Source of the DNA: Nitrospira sp.
GTDB lineage: Bacteria > Nitrospirota > JACRHL01
Assembly (NCBI GenBank): GCA_026994095.1
Contig: JALWRU010000388.1
Span: forward strand, 1 to 13,434
Reading direction: 5' to 3'
DNA length: 13,434 nt
Below, piece by piece: positions 1-7,557 of this stretch (its first letter is position 1; each line of letters starts with the position of its first letter). The notes under the pieces were generated by a model. The model was not told where the DNA came from. It did no database searches and was given only the letters and a program-made list of their open reading frames with translations. Position numbers and translations under genes: made by a program.

Positions 1-30
1 CGACACAACAAAAACCTAAACGTTTGTGAT

Positions 31-108
31 GCGACGCTTTGGTCGCTCCCCATATCTCGTCAACCTTCTGACGATGTTGTTTATCTGACTGATAAACAAG
101 GGATAAAC
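31..108. promoter_or_regulatory. Upstream dyad cluster of the urt operon (candidate activator or operator sites)
   Basis: Three inverted repeats lie upstream of the sigma-54-type promoter. GCGAC-N6-GTCGC is at 31-46, CGTCA-N6-TGACG at 58-73, and the perfect 9-bp TTGTTTATC-N5-GATAAACAA at 77-99. A further GATAAAC copy at 102-108 lies 11 bp (one helical turn) from the one at 91-97. Their position, roughly 60-130 bp before the expected transcription start, is where enhancer-binding proteins of sigma-54 promoters usually bind. None matches the classical NtrC site (GCAC and GTGC half sites). The 77-99 repeat could instead be a hairpin ending a gene to the left of the window, although no T-tract follows it. 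The sequence of the repeats is certain; the role is inferred. Confidence 0.45.
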
Positions 109-133
109 CGACCCCATCCGGCCTGTATTCAAG

Positions 134-149
134 TGGCACGATCCTTGGA
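134..149 (+). promoter_or_regulatory. Sigma-54 (RpoN)-type -24/-12 promoter of the porin-urt operon
   Basis: TGGCACGATCCTTGGA matches the RpoN consensus TGGCACG-N4-TTGCW at all but the last G/C position of the -12 element (TTGG instead of TTGC). The -24 GG and the -12 dinucleotide are separated by the expected 10 bases. Transcription would start near position 160, leaving a leader of about 75 nt. Urea transport genes are commonly under nitrogen (Ntr) control, so the match makes biological sense. The -12 mismatch leaves some doubt. Confidence 0.72.
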
Positions 150-234
150 TAAGCCGTGATTGTTCTAACAATTTACTTGAGCACCTGCCTGGCGGAAGGG
201 GGGTGTTCCATGCAATACAACGGAGAGAGTATTC

Positions 235-1281
235 ATGAGAATGAAGAAGGCAGCTGTGTTTGTCGCAGCCGTAGCAACCGCGTTTACACTGGGGGCCACC
301 CCGGCGTTGGCGGGCGGTACGATTGATCTGGGGAATGGCAAGTCAATTACGATAGGGGCGGGTTTACGGGCCAGCATAGTCTCTGGCGATACCGGCAACG
401 AATCGGGCATCGAAAACATGCGTCTCTACACCGTTAGCCGGGTGCATGAGAACATCGTGTTTGAGTACAACACCGAGCACGCTGGCGCCGCCACGCGGGT
501 GCTGGATGCGGTCGCCAAGATCACCGTATCGGACCTGTTTCATATCTGGGCTGGCCGTTTTCTGCCGCCGTCGGACCGCTCCAATCTGGATGGCCCTTAC
601 TACCTGAGCTCCTGGGATTTCCCCGGTGTGGTGCAAAAGTATCCGGCCATCTTCGCCGGTCGTGATGACGGTCTGGCCATCTGGGGGCAGACTGGTGGCG
701 GCGCGTTCAAGTATCAGGTGGGTGCCTTTGACGGCCCTGCCCGTGCCAGCGGCAACTCTAAAAACTCGTTGCTGTATGCCGGTCGTTTGACCGTCAACCT
801 GTGGGACCCGGAACCGGGCTACTACAACAGCAGCACTTACTACGGTGGCAAAGACGTCTTTGCAATCGGCCTGGTAGGGATGTCGCAGGCAGATGGCGGC
901 ACCGCCGCTGGCGATGACTTCACCGGCTACAGCGTGGATCTGTTGGTTGAGAAACCCCTCGGCGACCAGGTGCCGACGCTGGAAGCGGCCTACTACAACT
1001 ACGACCAGAGCGATGCGACCAGTGGTGCTCAGGGTGACGGCTTCCTGGTGAGTCTGGCCTGGTTGATGGGTGAAAAGATCGGGGCTGGGCAGATTCAGCC
1101 GATCGTTCGGTACCAGAGTTTTGAGCCGGATAGTGGTTTGACCACCAACCGTCTGGACGCGGGCGTCAACTATGTGATTGACGGCTTCAATGCGCGGGTA
1201 TCGCTGGTCTACAGCAACGTGGACGATGACGCCACCGGCAACAACGACAGCATCAAACTGGCGTTGCAGCTGCAGATTTAA
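235..1281 (+). CDS. Outer-membrane porin, probably for urea or short-chain amides (FmdC-like)
   Basis: This 348-residue protein has a clear Sec signal peptide: MRMKK, then a hydrophobic core, with likely cleavage after PALA at residue 26. The mature part is rich in Gly, Tyr, Asp and alternating short hydrophobic stretches, as in beta-barrel porins; examples are repeated YYNSSTYYGG- and AAYYNYDQ-type segments. The last residues are LALQLQI, so the usual terminal Phe is replaced by Ile. The ATG at 235 is preceded by GGAGAG at 222-227. It is the first gene after the sigma-54-type promoter and ends 26 nt before urtA, so it is almost certainly cotranscribed with the transporter. In Methylophilus, FmdC is an outer-membrane porin for amides and urea beside a related ABC transporter, and by analogy this protein would let urea into the periplasm. 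Membership in the porin class is well supported; substrate is inferred from context. Confidence 0.8.
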   Translation: MRMKKAAVFVAAVATAFTLGATPALAGGTIDLGNGKSITIGAGLRASIVSGDTGNESGIENMRLYTVSRVHENIVFEYNTEHAGAATRVLDAVAKITVSDLFHIWAGRFLPPSDRSNLDGPYYLSSWDFPGVVQKYPAIFAGRDDGLAIWGQTGGGAFKYQVGAFDGPARASGNSKNSLLYAGRLTVNLWDPEPGYYNSSTYYGGKDVFAIGLVGMSQADGGTAAGDDFTGYSVDLLVEKPLGDQVPTLEAAYYNYDQSDATSGAQGDGFLVSLAWLMGEKIGAGQIQPIVRYQSFEPDSGLTTNRLDAGVNYVIDGFNARVSLVYSNVDDDATGNNDSIKLALQLQI

Positions 1282-1307
1282 CCCCTTTGATTTCAGGAGT
1301 AATCAAC

Positions 1308-2645
1308 ATGAAATCCCGTGACAATCATGTGCAGGAAGCCGCTTCAGGCAGTGCCCTGTTCACTCGAATCGGACGGCTTGCGGCGGGCGCAGCGCTCGCT
1401 TCAACCCTGCTGTTTTCTGCGGTAGCGCAGGCGGCAGACACCATTAAAGTGGGGGTATTGCACTCCCTGTCCGGCACCATGGCCATCAGCGAGACGACCC
1501 TCAAGGACACTGTGCTGATGATGATCGACCAGCAGAACAAGGCGGGCGGCATCATGGGCAAAAGGCTCGAAGCCGTGGTGGTCGATCCGGCCTCCAACTG
1601 GCCGCTGTTTGCCGAAAAAGCCCGTGAACTGATTGAGAAGAAGAAGGTCGACGTCGTGTTCGGCTGCTGGACGTCGGTATCGCGTAAATCGGTGCTGCCG
1701 GTATTTGAAGAACTCAACAGCCTGCTGTTTTACCCGGTCCAGTACGAGGGTGAAGAGTCGTCTAAAAACGTGTTCTATACCGGTGCATCGCCCAACCAGC
1801 AGGCGGTCCCTGCAGTGGACTACCTGATGAACGAGGTGGATGTGAAACGGTGGGTGCTGGCCGGTACCGACTATGTCTACCCCCGTACCACCAACAAGAT
1901 TCTGGAGGCCTATCTCAAGGCCAAAGGGGTCAAGTCGTCGGACATCATGATCAACTACACCCCGTTCGGCCACTCGGATTGGCAGAGCATCGTGGCGGAC
2001 ATCAAGAAGTTCGGCTCCAAGGGCAAAAAGACCGCTGTCGTCTCTACCATCAATGGCGATGCCAACGTGCCGTTCTACAAAGAGCTGGCCAATCAGGGCA
2101 TCTCTGCTGAAGACATCCCGGTGGTGGCATTCTCGGTGGGTGAAGAGGAGCTGTCGGGTCTGGATGCCGAGCCGTTGGTGGGCCACATGGCCGCCTGGAA
2201 CTACTTCATGAGCGAAGAGTCCGATGCCAACGAAGACTTCATCAAGAGCTGGCACAAGTTCATCAAGAACAAAAAGCGGGTCACCAACGATCCGATGGAG
2301 GCCACCTACATCGGCTTTAAGATGTGGGCCAAGGCCGTTGAGAAGGCTGGTACCACCAAGGCGGATGCAGTGCAGAAGGCCATGATCGGCATTTCGGTAC
2401 CCAACCTGACTGGCGGCATCGCCACCATGATGCCGAACCACCACCTGACCAAGCCGGTACTGATCGGCGAAATTCAGGACGACGGTCAGATCGAGACCGT
2501 GTGGCAGACCCCCGATACGGTGGTTGGCGACGCGTGGTCCGACTATCTGCCGGGTAGCAAAGACCTGATCTCTGACTGGCGTGACCCGCTCCATTGCGGT
2601 AACTATAACGTCAAGACGGGCAAGTGCTCCGGTCAGAATTTCTAA
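1308..2645 (+). CDS. urtA: Urea ABC transporter, periplasmic urea-binding protein UrtA
   Basis: UrtA binds urea in the periplasm and delivers it to the UrtBC channel. The protein has 445 residues. I chose the ATG at 1308 because AGGAG lies at 1295-1299; a TTG at 1287 in the same frame lacks such a site. An extended n-region and a hydrophobic stretch end at AQA (residues 40-42), a signal peptidase I site. The mature part begins ADTIKVGVLHSLSGTMA, typical of the Peripla_BP_5 fold of urea and branched-chain amide receptors. The GCWTSVSRKSVLPVFEE segment, the FYPVQYEGEESS segment and the C-terminal HCGNYNVKTGKCSG segment are characteristic of UrtA rather than LivJ. Family identity and the adjacent urtBCDE make this assignment secure. 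Confidence 0.96.
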   Translation: MKSRDNHVQEAASGSALFTRIGRLAAGAALASTLLFSAVAQAADTIKVGVLHSLSGTMAISETTLKDTVLMMIDQQNKAGGIMGKRLEAVVVDPASNWPLFAEKARELIEKKKVDVVFGCWTSVSRKSVLPVFEELNSLLFYPVQYEGEESSKNVFYTGASPNQQAVPAVDYLMNEVDVKRWVLAGTDYVYPRTTNKILEAYLKAKGVKSSDIMINYTPFGHSDWQSIVADIKKFGSKGKKTAVVSTINGDANVPFYKELANQGISAEDIPVVAFSVGEEELSGLDAEPLVGHMAAWNYFMSEESDANEDFIKSWHKFIKNKKRVTNDPMEATYIGFKMWAKAVEKAGTTKADAVQKAMIGISVPNLTGGIATMMPNHHLTKPVLIGEIQDDGQIETVWQTPDTVVGDAWSDYLPGSKDLISDWRDPLHCGNYNVKTGKCSGQNF

Positions 2646-2678
2646 GGAAATTCTGCCACCGGTCTGATACGACCTGAC

Positions 2679-2724
2679 GGTGACCCTGCCTCCTTTGTGG
2701 CAACACAGAGGAGGCAGGGTCACC
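2679..2724 (+). terminator. Long GCAA-loop hairpin between urtA and urtB (partial terminator or mRNA stabiliser)
   Basis: GGTGACCCTGCCTCC (2679-2693) pairs perfectly with GGAGGCAGGGTCACC (2710-2724). The stem continues inward to give 21 pairs with a single G.U, closed by the GNRA-type tetraloop GCAA (2700-2703). The downstream CTCTTTATCTTACT is only moderately T-rich. It sits 34 nt after the urtA stop. Such structures behind a binding-protein gene usually reduce readthrough or protect the upstream mRNA, giving more binding protein than permease. Confidence 0.8.
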
Positions 2725-2810
2725 CTCTTTATCTTACTGTTAACGCCCATTTATCTGGCTCGCCCACGCCCTGTGTCCCTGTGGCGCAAAGCGGTCCATC
2801 CCAAGGCAAC

Positions 2811-4445
2811 ATGACCCGACTCTCGTTCCCCGCTTGTACCGTTCTGGCGCTGATCACCTGCGTCCTGTTGGCGCTGCTATGGCCCCCTTCCCCGGCCAAT
2901 GCAAACCAGCCGGACGACCGTTTTGAAACCGTCGTCAGCGGCCTGTCGGTCAAGAATTTCAAGAAAAAATCCATCGCCGTCGAGCGGCTGGTCAGCAGTG
3001 GTGACCCGCGCACGGTACCGGTGCTTCAGGCGATGCTGAAAGGACAGCTTTTCTACATTAAATCCGGCAAGCGGATGGTCTACGGTAGTGCCACTGATGA
3101 CGGCTACCGGGTTACCACCGTAGTGGGTGGCGAAGTGCTGGGTGAGATGGGCAAACGCGCCATCAAGAAGGTCAGTGTAAACAATCGCATTCGCAAACAG
3201 TTGCGCAGTGCCATTGCCCGCTTGAGCCTTGCAGACCCGGACCCGGAGGTCCGGCTGGATGCGGCCAGGGAACTGCTTCGTAATCTCACGCCTGAGGCGG
3301 CAGAGCTGGTACGGTCCGCCGTGGTCGACGAGCCCCGCGACAAGGTACGGGCGGTGCTGGAGACCGGGCTGGCGATACTCAATCTGGACAGTGGCGATCA
3401 GGCAGAGCAACTTGCCGCCATTGCCAGCCTGGACGGAAGCCTGGTGCCTGAGGCCCGCAACCGCTTGAGCTTGCTGGTCGAAGAGACCGACGATGAAACC
3501 CTGCGCAGTGCAGCTCTGGCATCCCTTAAAGGCATTGAATCGACCCTGCGCTGGAATCGCACCGCCGAAACCGTATTTTTTGGTATCAGCCTCGGTTCGG
3601 TGCTGTTATTGGCCGCCATCGGCCTGTCGATCACCTTCGGGGTGATGGGGGTGATCAACATGGCCCACGGTGAGTTAATTATGCTCGGGGCCTATACCAC
3701 CTACGTGGTGCAGTTGTTGATGCCCAACCATATTGGCCTGTCGGTACTGGTGGCGATACCGGCCGCTTTTTGTGTATCAGGACTGTTTGGCATTGTCATT
3801 GAGCGGGGGATTATCCGCTTTTTATACGGTCGTCCCCTGGAGACCTTGCTGGCCACCTTTGGCATTAGTTTGATCCTGCAACAGTTGGTGCGGACGATCT
3901 TTTCACCCCTCAACCGGGCGGTCTCCACCCCCCCGTGGATGAGTGGCTCGCTGGAGATCAATGGTGCCCTGTCGCTGACCTACAACCGTCTGTATATCAT
4001 TGTATTTTCGTTGATGGCATTCCTGTTTTTGCTGGTCATCCTCAAACGCACCGCACTCGGGCTACAGGTGCGCGCAGTCACCCAAAACCGGCAGATGGCC
4101 CGTGCCATGGGGGTCCGTACCGGGCGGGTAGACGCACTGACATTCGGGTTGGGGTCCGGTATTGCCGGGGTGGCCGGGGTGGCCTTAAGCCAGCTCACCA
4201 ACGTGGGGCCGAACCTGGGCCAAACCTATATTATCGACTCGTTTATGGTGGTGGTATTTGGCGGGGTCGGCAACCTGTGGGGCACGCTGGTGGCGGCCAT
4301 GTCGCTGGGGGTGGCCAACAAACTGGCCGAGCCGTGGGCCGGGGCGGTGCTGGCCAAAATCCTGATTCTGGTATTTATCATTCTGTTTATTCAGCGTCGG
4401 CCCCGGGGATTGTTCCCGCAAAAGGGCCGCTCGGCGGAGCATTAG
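2811..4445 (+). CDS. urtB: Urea ABC transporter, permease UrtB
   Basis: UrtB is one half of the inner-membrane urea channel (LivH family). From the ATG at 2811 (AAGG at 2803-2806) the protein has 544 residues, normal for long proteobacterial UrtB. An in-frame GTG at 2697 would lie inside the intergenic hairpin and put 38 unlikely residues before the signal sequence, so I reject it. Residues 1-33 look like a signal peptide ending ANA. Residues about 35-245 form a charged, helical, HEAT-repeat-like extension typical of UrtB. From about 255 onward come the membrane segments, with the LivH hallmarks GVMGVINMAHGELIMLGAY and, near the end, FGGVGNLWGTLVAA. It ends three bases before urtC begins. Confidence 0.95.
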   Translation: MTRLSFPACTVLALITCVLLALLWPPSPANANQPDDRFETVVSGLSVKNFKKKSIAVERLVSSGDPRTVPVLQAMLKGQLFYIKSGKRMVYGSATDDGYRVTTVVGGEVLGEMGKRAIKKVSVNNRIRKQLRSAIARLSLADPDPEVRLDAARELLRNLTPEAAELVRSAVVDEPRDKVRAVLETGLAILNLDSGDQAEQLAAIASLDGSLVPEARNRLSLLVEETDDETLRSAALASLKGIESTLRWNRTAETVFFGISLGSVLLLAAIGLSITFGVMGVINMAHGELIMLGAYTTYVVQLLMPNHIGLSVLVAIPAAFCVSGLFGIVIERGIIRFLYGRPLETLLATFGISLILQQLVRTIFSPLNRAVSTPPWMSGSLEINGALSLTYNRLYIIVFSLMAFLFLLVILKRTALGLQVRAVTQNRQMARAMGVRTGRVDALTFGLGSGIAGVAGVALSQLTNVGPNLGQTYIIDSFMVVVFGGVGNLWGTLVAAMSLGVANKLAEPWAGAVLAKILILVFIILFIQRRPRGLFPQKGRSAEH

Positions 4446-4448
4446 ATC

Positions 4449-5558
4449 ATGCAGTGGTTTGATCTTAAATCCGATCGCGGTGGCACGATCTTTCTGGGTC
4501 TGCTGACACTGGTCACACTGGTGGTTATCGTTGCCAATCAGTTGATTCCGGCCGGTTCGTCCCTGCACCTGTCGACCTTTACCGTGACCCTGCTGGGCAA
4601 GTACCTCTGTTACGCCTTGCTCGCCATCGCGCTGGATCTGGTGTGGGGCTATTGCGGCATATTAAGCCTCGGCCACGGCGCATTTTTTGCGCTGGGTGGC
4701 TACGGCATGGGTATGTACCTCATGCGCCAGATTGGCGACCGGGGGGTGTACGGCAACCCGCTGCTACCCGACTTTATGGTGTTTTTAAACTGGGATAAAC
4801 TGCCCTGGTTCTGGCACGGGTTTGACCACTTCTGGTTTGCCATGTTGATGGTCATGCTGGTGCCGGGGGGGCTGGCCTTTACGTTTGGCTGGCTGGCATT
4901 CCGCTCGCGGGTCACCGGCGTCTATCTGTCGATCATGACCCAGGCCCTGACCTATGCGCTGATGCTGGCGTTTTTCCGCAATGAGATGGGCTTTGGCGGC
5001 AACAACGGCCTCACCGATTTTAAAGATATATTGGGGTTTTCACTGCAAGCCGACAGCACCCGTGTGGTCATATTTCTGGCCTCGGCGCTGGCCCTTGCCG
5101 GGGGCTATCTACTATCGCGCTGGGTGGTGCGCTCCAAAGCGGGGCGGGTAGTGGTGGCGGTACGGGATGCCGAGGACCGGGCGCGCTTTGTGGGCTACAA
5201 GGTCGAGTCGTTCAAGTTGGCGATCTTCGTGCTGTCAGCGGTGCTGGCAGGCATCGCCGGGGCCTTGTATGTACCGCAGGTGGGCATCATCAACCCGGGC
5301 GAATTCTCGCCCCTCAACTCCATTGAGCTGGCGATCTGGGTGGCGCTGGGCGGGCGCGGCTACCTGTACGGTGCGGTCATGGGTGCGGTGTTGGTGAACT
5401 ACGCCAAAACCTACCTGACCGGAGCTATGCCGGACGCCTGGTTGTTTGCGCTGGGGGGGCTGTTTGTGGTGGCCACGCTATTTTTGCCCAAGGGGGTGGT
5501 CGGTTGGTTCGAGGGATTATCGACGCGTCGCAAAACAGAGGAGGTGGCCCGTGGCTAA
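4449..5558 (+). CDS. urtC: Urea ABC transporter, permease UrtC
   Basis: UrtC is the second inner-membrane channel subunit (LivM family), 369 residues. The ATG at 4449 comes three bases after the urtB stop, with GGAG at 4436-4439 inside the urtB end, so translation is probably coupled. The protein is strongly hydrophobic, with about eight to ten membrane spans. The LivM signature GYCGILSLGHGAFFALGGYG is near residue 75. The cytoplasmic coupling segment AVRDAEDRARFVGY is followed by the conserved VGIINPGEFSPLNSIE and ALGGRGYLYGAV stretches. The loop around PWFWHGFDHFWF is also usual in UrtC. Its last codons overlap the urtD start. Confidence 0.95.
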   Translation: MQWFDLKSDRGGTIFLGLLTLVTLVVIVANQLIPAGSSLHLSTFTVTLLGKYLCYALLAIALDLVWGYCGILSLGHGAFFALGGYGMGMYLMRQIGDRGVYGNPLLPDFMVFLNWDKLPWFWHGFDHFWFAMLMVMLVPGGLAFTFGWLAFRSRVTGVYLSIMTQALTYALMLAFFRNEMGFGGNNGLTDFKDILGFSLQADSTRVVIFLASALALAGGYLLSRWVVRSKAGRVVVAVRDAEDRARFVGYKVESFKLAIFVLSAVLAGIAGALYVPQVGIINPGEFSPLNSIELAIWVALGGRGYLYGAVMGAVLVNYAKTYLTGAMPDAWLFALGGLFVVATLFLPKGVVGWFEGLSTRRKTEEVARG

Positions 5559-6360
5559 AGGATCGGCCGGAACCTTTGAAGGTAGTGCCCACGTAGCCCC
5601 CCCCGGTGAGATTGATACCCGCCACGGAGTGATTCTCTATATGGAGAATGTGACGGTAAGTTTTGACGGCTTCAAGGCCCTCAACGACCTGTCTCTCTAT
5701 ATTGATGATGGCGAGTTGCGCTGCATCATCGGCCCCAACGGCGCGGGTAAAACCACCATGATGGACGTGATCACCGGTAAAACCCGGCCCGATACCGGCT
5801 CGGTATTTTTAGGGCAGGGCACCGACCTGACCACTATGAGCGAATACCAGATCGCCAACGCCGGGGTGGGACGCAAGTTTCAAAAACCGACCATCTTCCC
5901 CACCCACACGGTATTTGAAAACCTGGAGCTGGCCATGCAGTCCGACAAGCGGGTGTGGCCCAGCCTGTTTGCGCGGCTGACCGGCGAGCAGCGCGACAAA
6001 ATTGCGCAGGTGATGGCCACCATCGGTCTCACCGAGGTCTGCTACTCCCCGGCGGGGCTGTTGTCCCACGGCCAGAAACAGTGGCTGGAGATCGGCATGT
6101 TATTGATGCAAGAGCCACGGGTATTGTTGGTAGACGAGCCGGTGGCGGGCATGACCCATCAGGAGATGGACCGCACCGCAGCGCTTTTGACCGGGTTGGC
6201 GGGTGAACATTCAGTCGTGGTGGTCGAGCACGACATGGCGTTTGTGCGCTCCATCGCCCGCAAGGTAACCGTGTTGCATCAGGGTAGTGTGCTGGCAGAG
6301 GGCGATATGGACACGGTGCAAAACGACCCCAGGGTGGTCGAAGTCTATCTGGGAGCCTAG
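5551..6360 (+). CDS. urtD: Urea ABC transporter, ATPase UrtD
   Basis: UrtD is one of two cytoplasmic ATPases that drive urea import (LivG family). I place the start at GTG 5551, overlapping the last eight bases of urtC, because a perfect AGGAGG lies at 5539-5544 with a 6-nt spacer. The product is 269 residues. A later ATG at 5641 would remove a poorly conserved N-terminal tail and is the main alternative. Motifs are complete: Walker A GPNGAGKTT (61-69), Q-loop KFQKPTIF (109-116), signature LSHGQKQWLEIG (171-182; LSHGQ replaces LSGGQ, as is usual in UrtD), Walker B VLLVDEP (191-197), and H-loop VVVVEHD (222-228). Confidence 0.95.
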   Translation: MAKGSAGTFEGSAHVAPPGEIDTRHGVILYMENVTVSFDGFKALNDLSLYIDDGELRCIIGPNGAGKTTMMDVITGKTRPDTGSVFLGQGTDLTTMSEYQIANAGVGRKFQKPTIFPTHTVFENLELAMQSDKRVWPSLFARLTGEQRDKIAQVMATIGLTEVCYSPAGLLSHGQKQWLEIGMLLMQEPRVLLVDEPVAGMTHQEMDRTAALLTGLAGEHSVVVVEHDMAFVRSIARKVTVLHQGSVLAEGDMDTVQNDPRVVEVYLGA

Positions 6361-6370
6361 GGTCGAGATC

Positions 6371-7066
6371 ATGTTGCAGATACGCGGTATCAATCAGTTC
6401 TACGGCGAAAGCCATACCTTGTGGGACTTGGATCTGGACGTTGTGAAGGGCAGTTGCACCTGCCTGATGGGCCGCAACGGGGTGGGCAAAACCACCCTGC
6501 TGAAGGCCATCATGGGGCTGCTGCCGATCCGCACCGGCAGCCTGCTGTTCAATGGCGACGACCTGGCGACCCGTGGCCCCCATGAACGGGCTCCACTGGG
6601 AATCGGCTACGTGCCACAGGGCCGGGAGATTTTTGGCCAGTTGACGGTGGAAGACAATCTTAAAATTGGCCTGTTTGCCCGTCAGGACCGGGCCAAAGAG
6701 ATTCCGGCAATGGTGTACGAACTGTTCCCGGTGCTCAAGCAGATGCGGGGTCGTCGCGGCGGTGATCTGTCGGGCGGTCAGCAGCAGCAACTGGCGATCG
6801 GACGAGCGTTGGTAACTGATCCGAGCCTGCTGATTCTGGACGAGCCGACCGAAGGGATTCAGCCCAATATCGTGGCGGAGATCGGCGACATCATCCTGCG
6901 GCTCAATCAGGAGGCCGGTTTAACGGTGCTGCTGGTAGAGCAGAAGTTGCCGTTTGCACGGCGGGTGGCACAGCAGTTTTGCATTCTGGAAAAGGGCCGA
7001 CAGGTAAGTCAGGGGCCGATCAGCGGCCTGACCGACCAGGTCATCGAGAGCTATCTGAGTGTGTAA
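6371..7066 (+). CDS. urtE: Urea ABC transporter, ATPase UrtE
   Basis: UrtE is the second ATPase of the urea importer (LivF family) and pairs with UrtD. From the ATG at 6371, ten bases after the urtD stop, it has 231 residues, the normal family length. The Shine-Dalgarno is weak, suggesting coupling to urtD. Motifs are Walker A GRNGVGKTT (34-42), Q-loop VPQGREIF (81-88), signature LSGGQQQQLAIGRAL (133-147), Walker B LLILDEP (153-159), and a switch segment LLVEQ (187-191) with Gln in place of His, as is common in the LivF family. The DEPTEGIQPNIV segment is typical of UrtE. It is the last gene of the operon. Confidence 0.95.
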   Translation: MLQIRGINQFYGESHTLWDLDLDVVKGSCTCLMGRNGVGKTTLLKAIMGLLPIRTGSLLFNGDDLATRGPHERAPLGIGYVPQGREIFGQLTVEDNLKIGLFARQDRAKEIPAMVYELFPVLKQMRGRRGGDLSGGQQQQLAIGRALVTDPSLLILDEPTEGIQPNIVAEIGDIILRLNQEAGLTVLLVEQKLPFARRVAQQFCILEKGRQVSQGPISGLTDQVIESYLSV

Positions 7067-7072
7067 GAGATC

Positions 7073-7125
7073 GTATGTGGATTGGTAAGAACAGAGTACA
7101 TCCCTCTCCTCCACCAATCCCATAC
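7073..7125 (+). terminator. First of two tandem hairpins after urtE
   Basis: GTATGTGGATTGGT (7073-7086) pairs with ACCAATCCCATAC (7113-7125) over 13 pairs, with T7078 bulged. The loop can fold further through AGAG/CTCT. No T-run follows, so by itself it is more likely an mRNA 3'-end stabiliser than a terminator. Confidence 0.5.
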
Positions 7126-7126
7126 G

Positions 7127-7168
7127 GGCCGGGTGGGGGGCACCACCCCCACCCGGCCGACTCTTTAA
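7127..7168 (+). terminator. Intrinsic terminator of the porin-urt operon
   Basis: GGCCGGGTGGGGG (7127-7139) and CCCCCACCCGGCC (7146-7158) form a perfect 13-bp GC-rich stem with loop GCACCA. It is followed by GACTCTTTAA. The T-tract is short, but the stem is very strong and lies 60 nt after the urtE stop. Confidence 0.72.
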
Positions 7169-7408
7169 TGGCATTGGATGGGACGGGGATTACGCACCAA
7201 GATGCCTATAAAACCAGAGGAAATGCCCCCTCGCCGTTGCTGCGGAACCAGAGCTTGTAAAACCCGTGTTTTTGGTTCCTATAACGCTTATTAAGCAGGG
7301 GCTTTCCTGTCTCGAACCAGCAGACTTATTTCATCAATAGACGAACAAAGGCGCCTGTAGTGCTGTCGTCAGAACGTTGCGAAATGAGTCCACAAAGGAG
7401 AGCCAGTT
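7169..7408. other. Gene-free stretch between convergent operons
   Basis: No convincing gene lies between the urt terminator and the terminator of the minus-strand cytochrome unit. The only visible structure is GGAACCA (7244-7250) with TGGTTCC (7273-7279), enclosing AAAAC-CCGT-GTTTT, a weak hairpin of unknown role. No remnants of transposases or tRNA-like sequences are apparent. Confidence 0.5.
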
Positions 7409-7448
7409 AAAAACAAAGAGCCAGGTCGTTTCGGCCTGACCCTTTGTT
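7407..7448 (-). terminator. Intrinsic terminator of the sigma-permease-cytochrome unit
   Basis: Read on the minus strand, bases 7448 to 7412 form a 17-position stem (15 paired, including one G.U) around a three-base loop at 7431-7429. Its outer arms are AACAAAG and CTTTGTT, and the stem runs directly into TTTTT at 7413-7409. It lies 110 nt past the stop codon of the pentaheme cytochrome. Because the outer arms are A/T-rich, it might also slow plus-strand transcripts. Confidence 0.75.
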
Positions 7449-7557
7449 GTGCCCTGTGCCCAAAGGGCGCTGTGGATGTGCCGATCCCCATGGTACCAGA
7501 AGCGTTTTTTTAGCTGTCCCTGATCGTGGCTTTTGGCAATCGTCCCCCTACCACCGC

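Noticed and set aside
1401..2750. Long minus-strand open frame (449 codons) opposite urtA
   Set aside because: It is the complement of a strongly supported urtA, has His/Arg-rich low-quality composition, and runs through the urtA-urtB hairpin.
2697..2810. Upstream extension of UrtB from GTG 2697
   Set aside because: The start would be inside a 21-bp hairpin and would place 38 residues before an evident signal peptide; ATG 2811 fits better.
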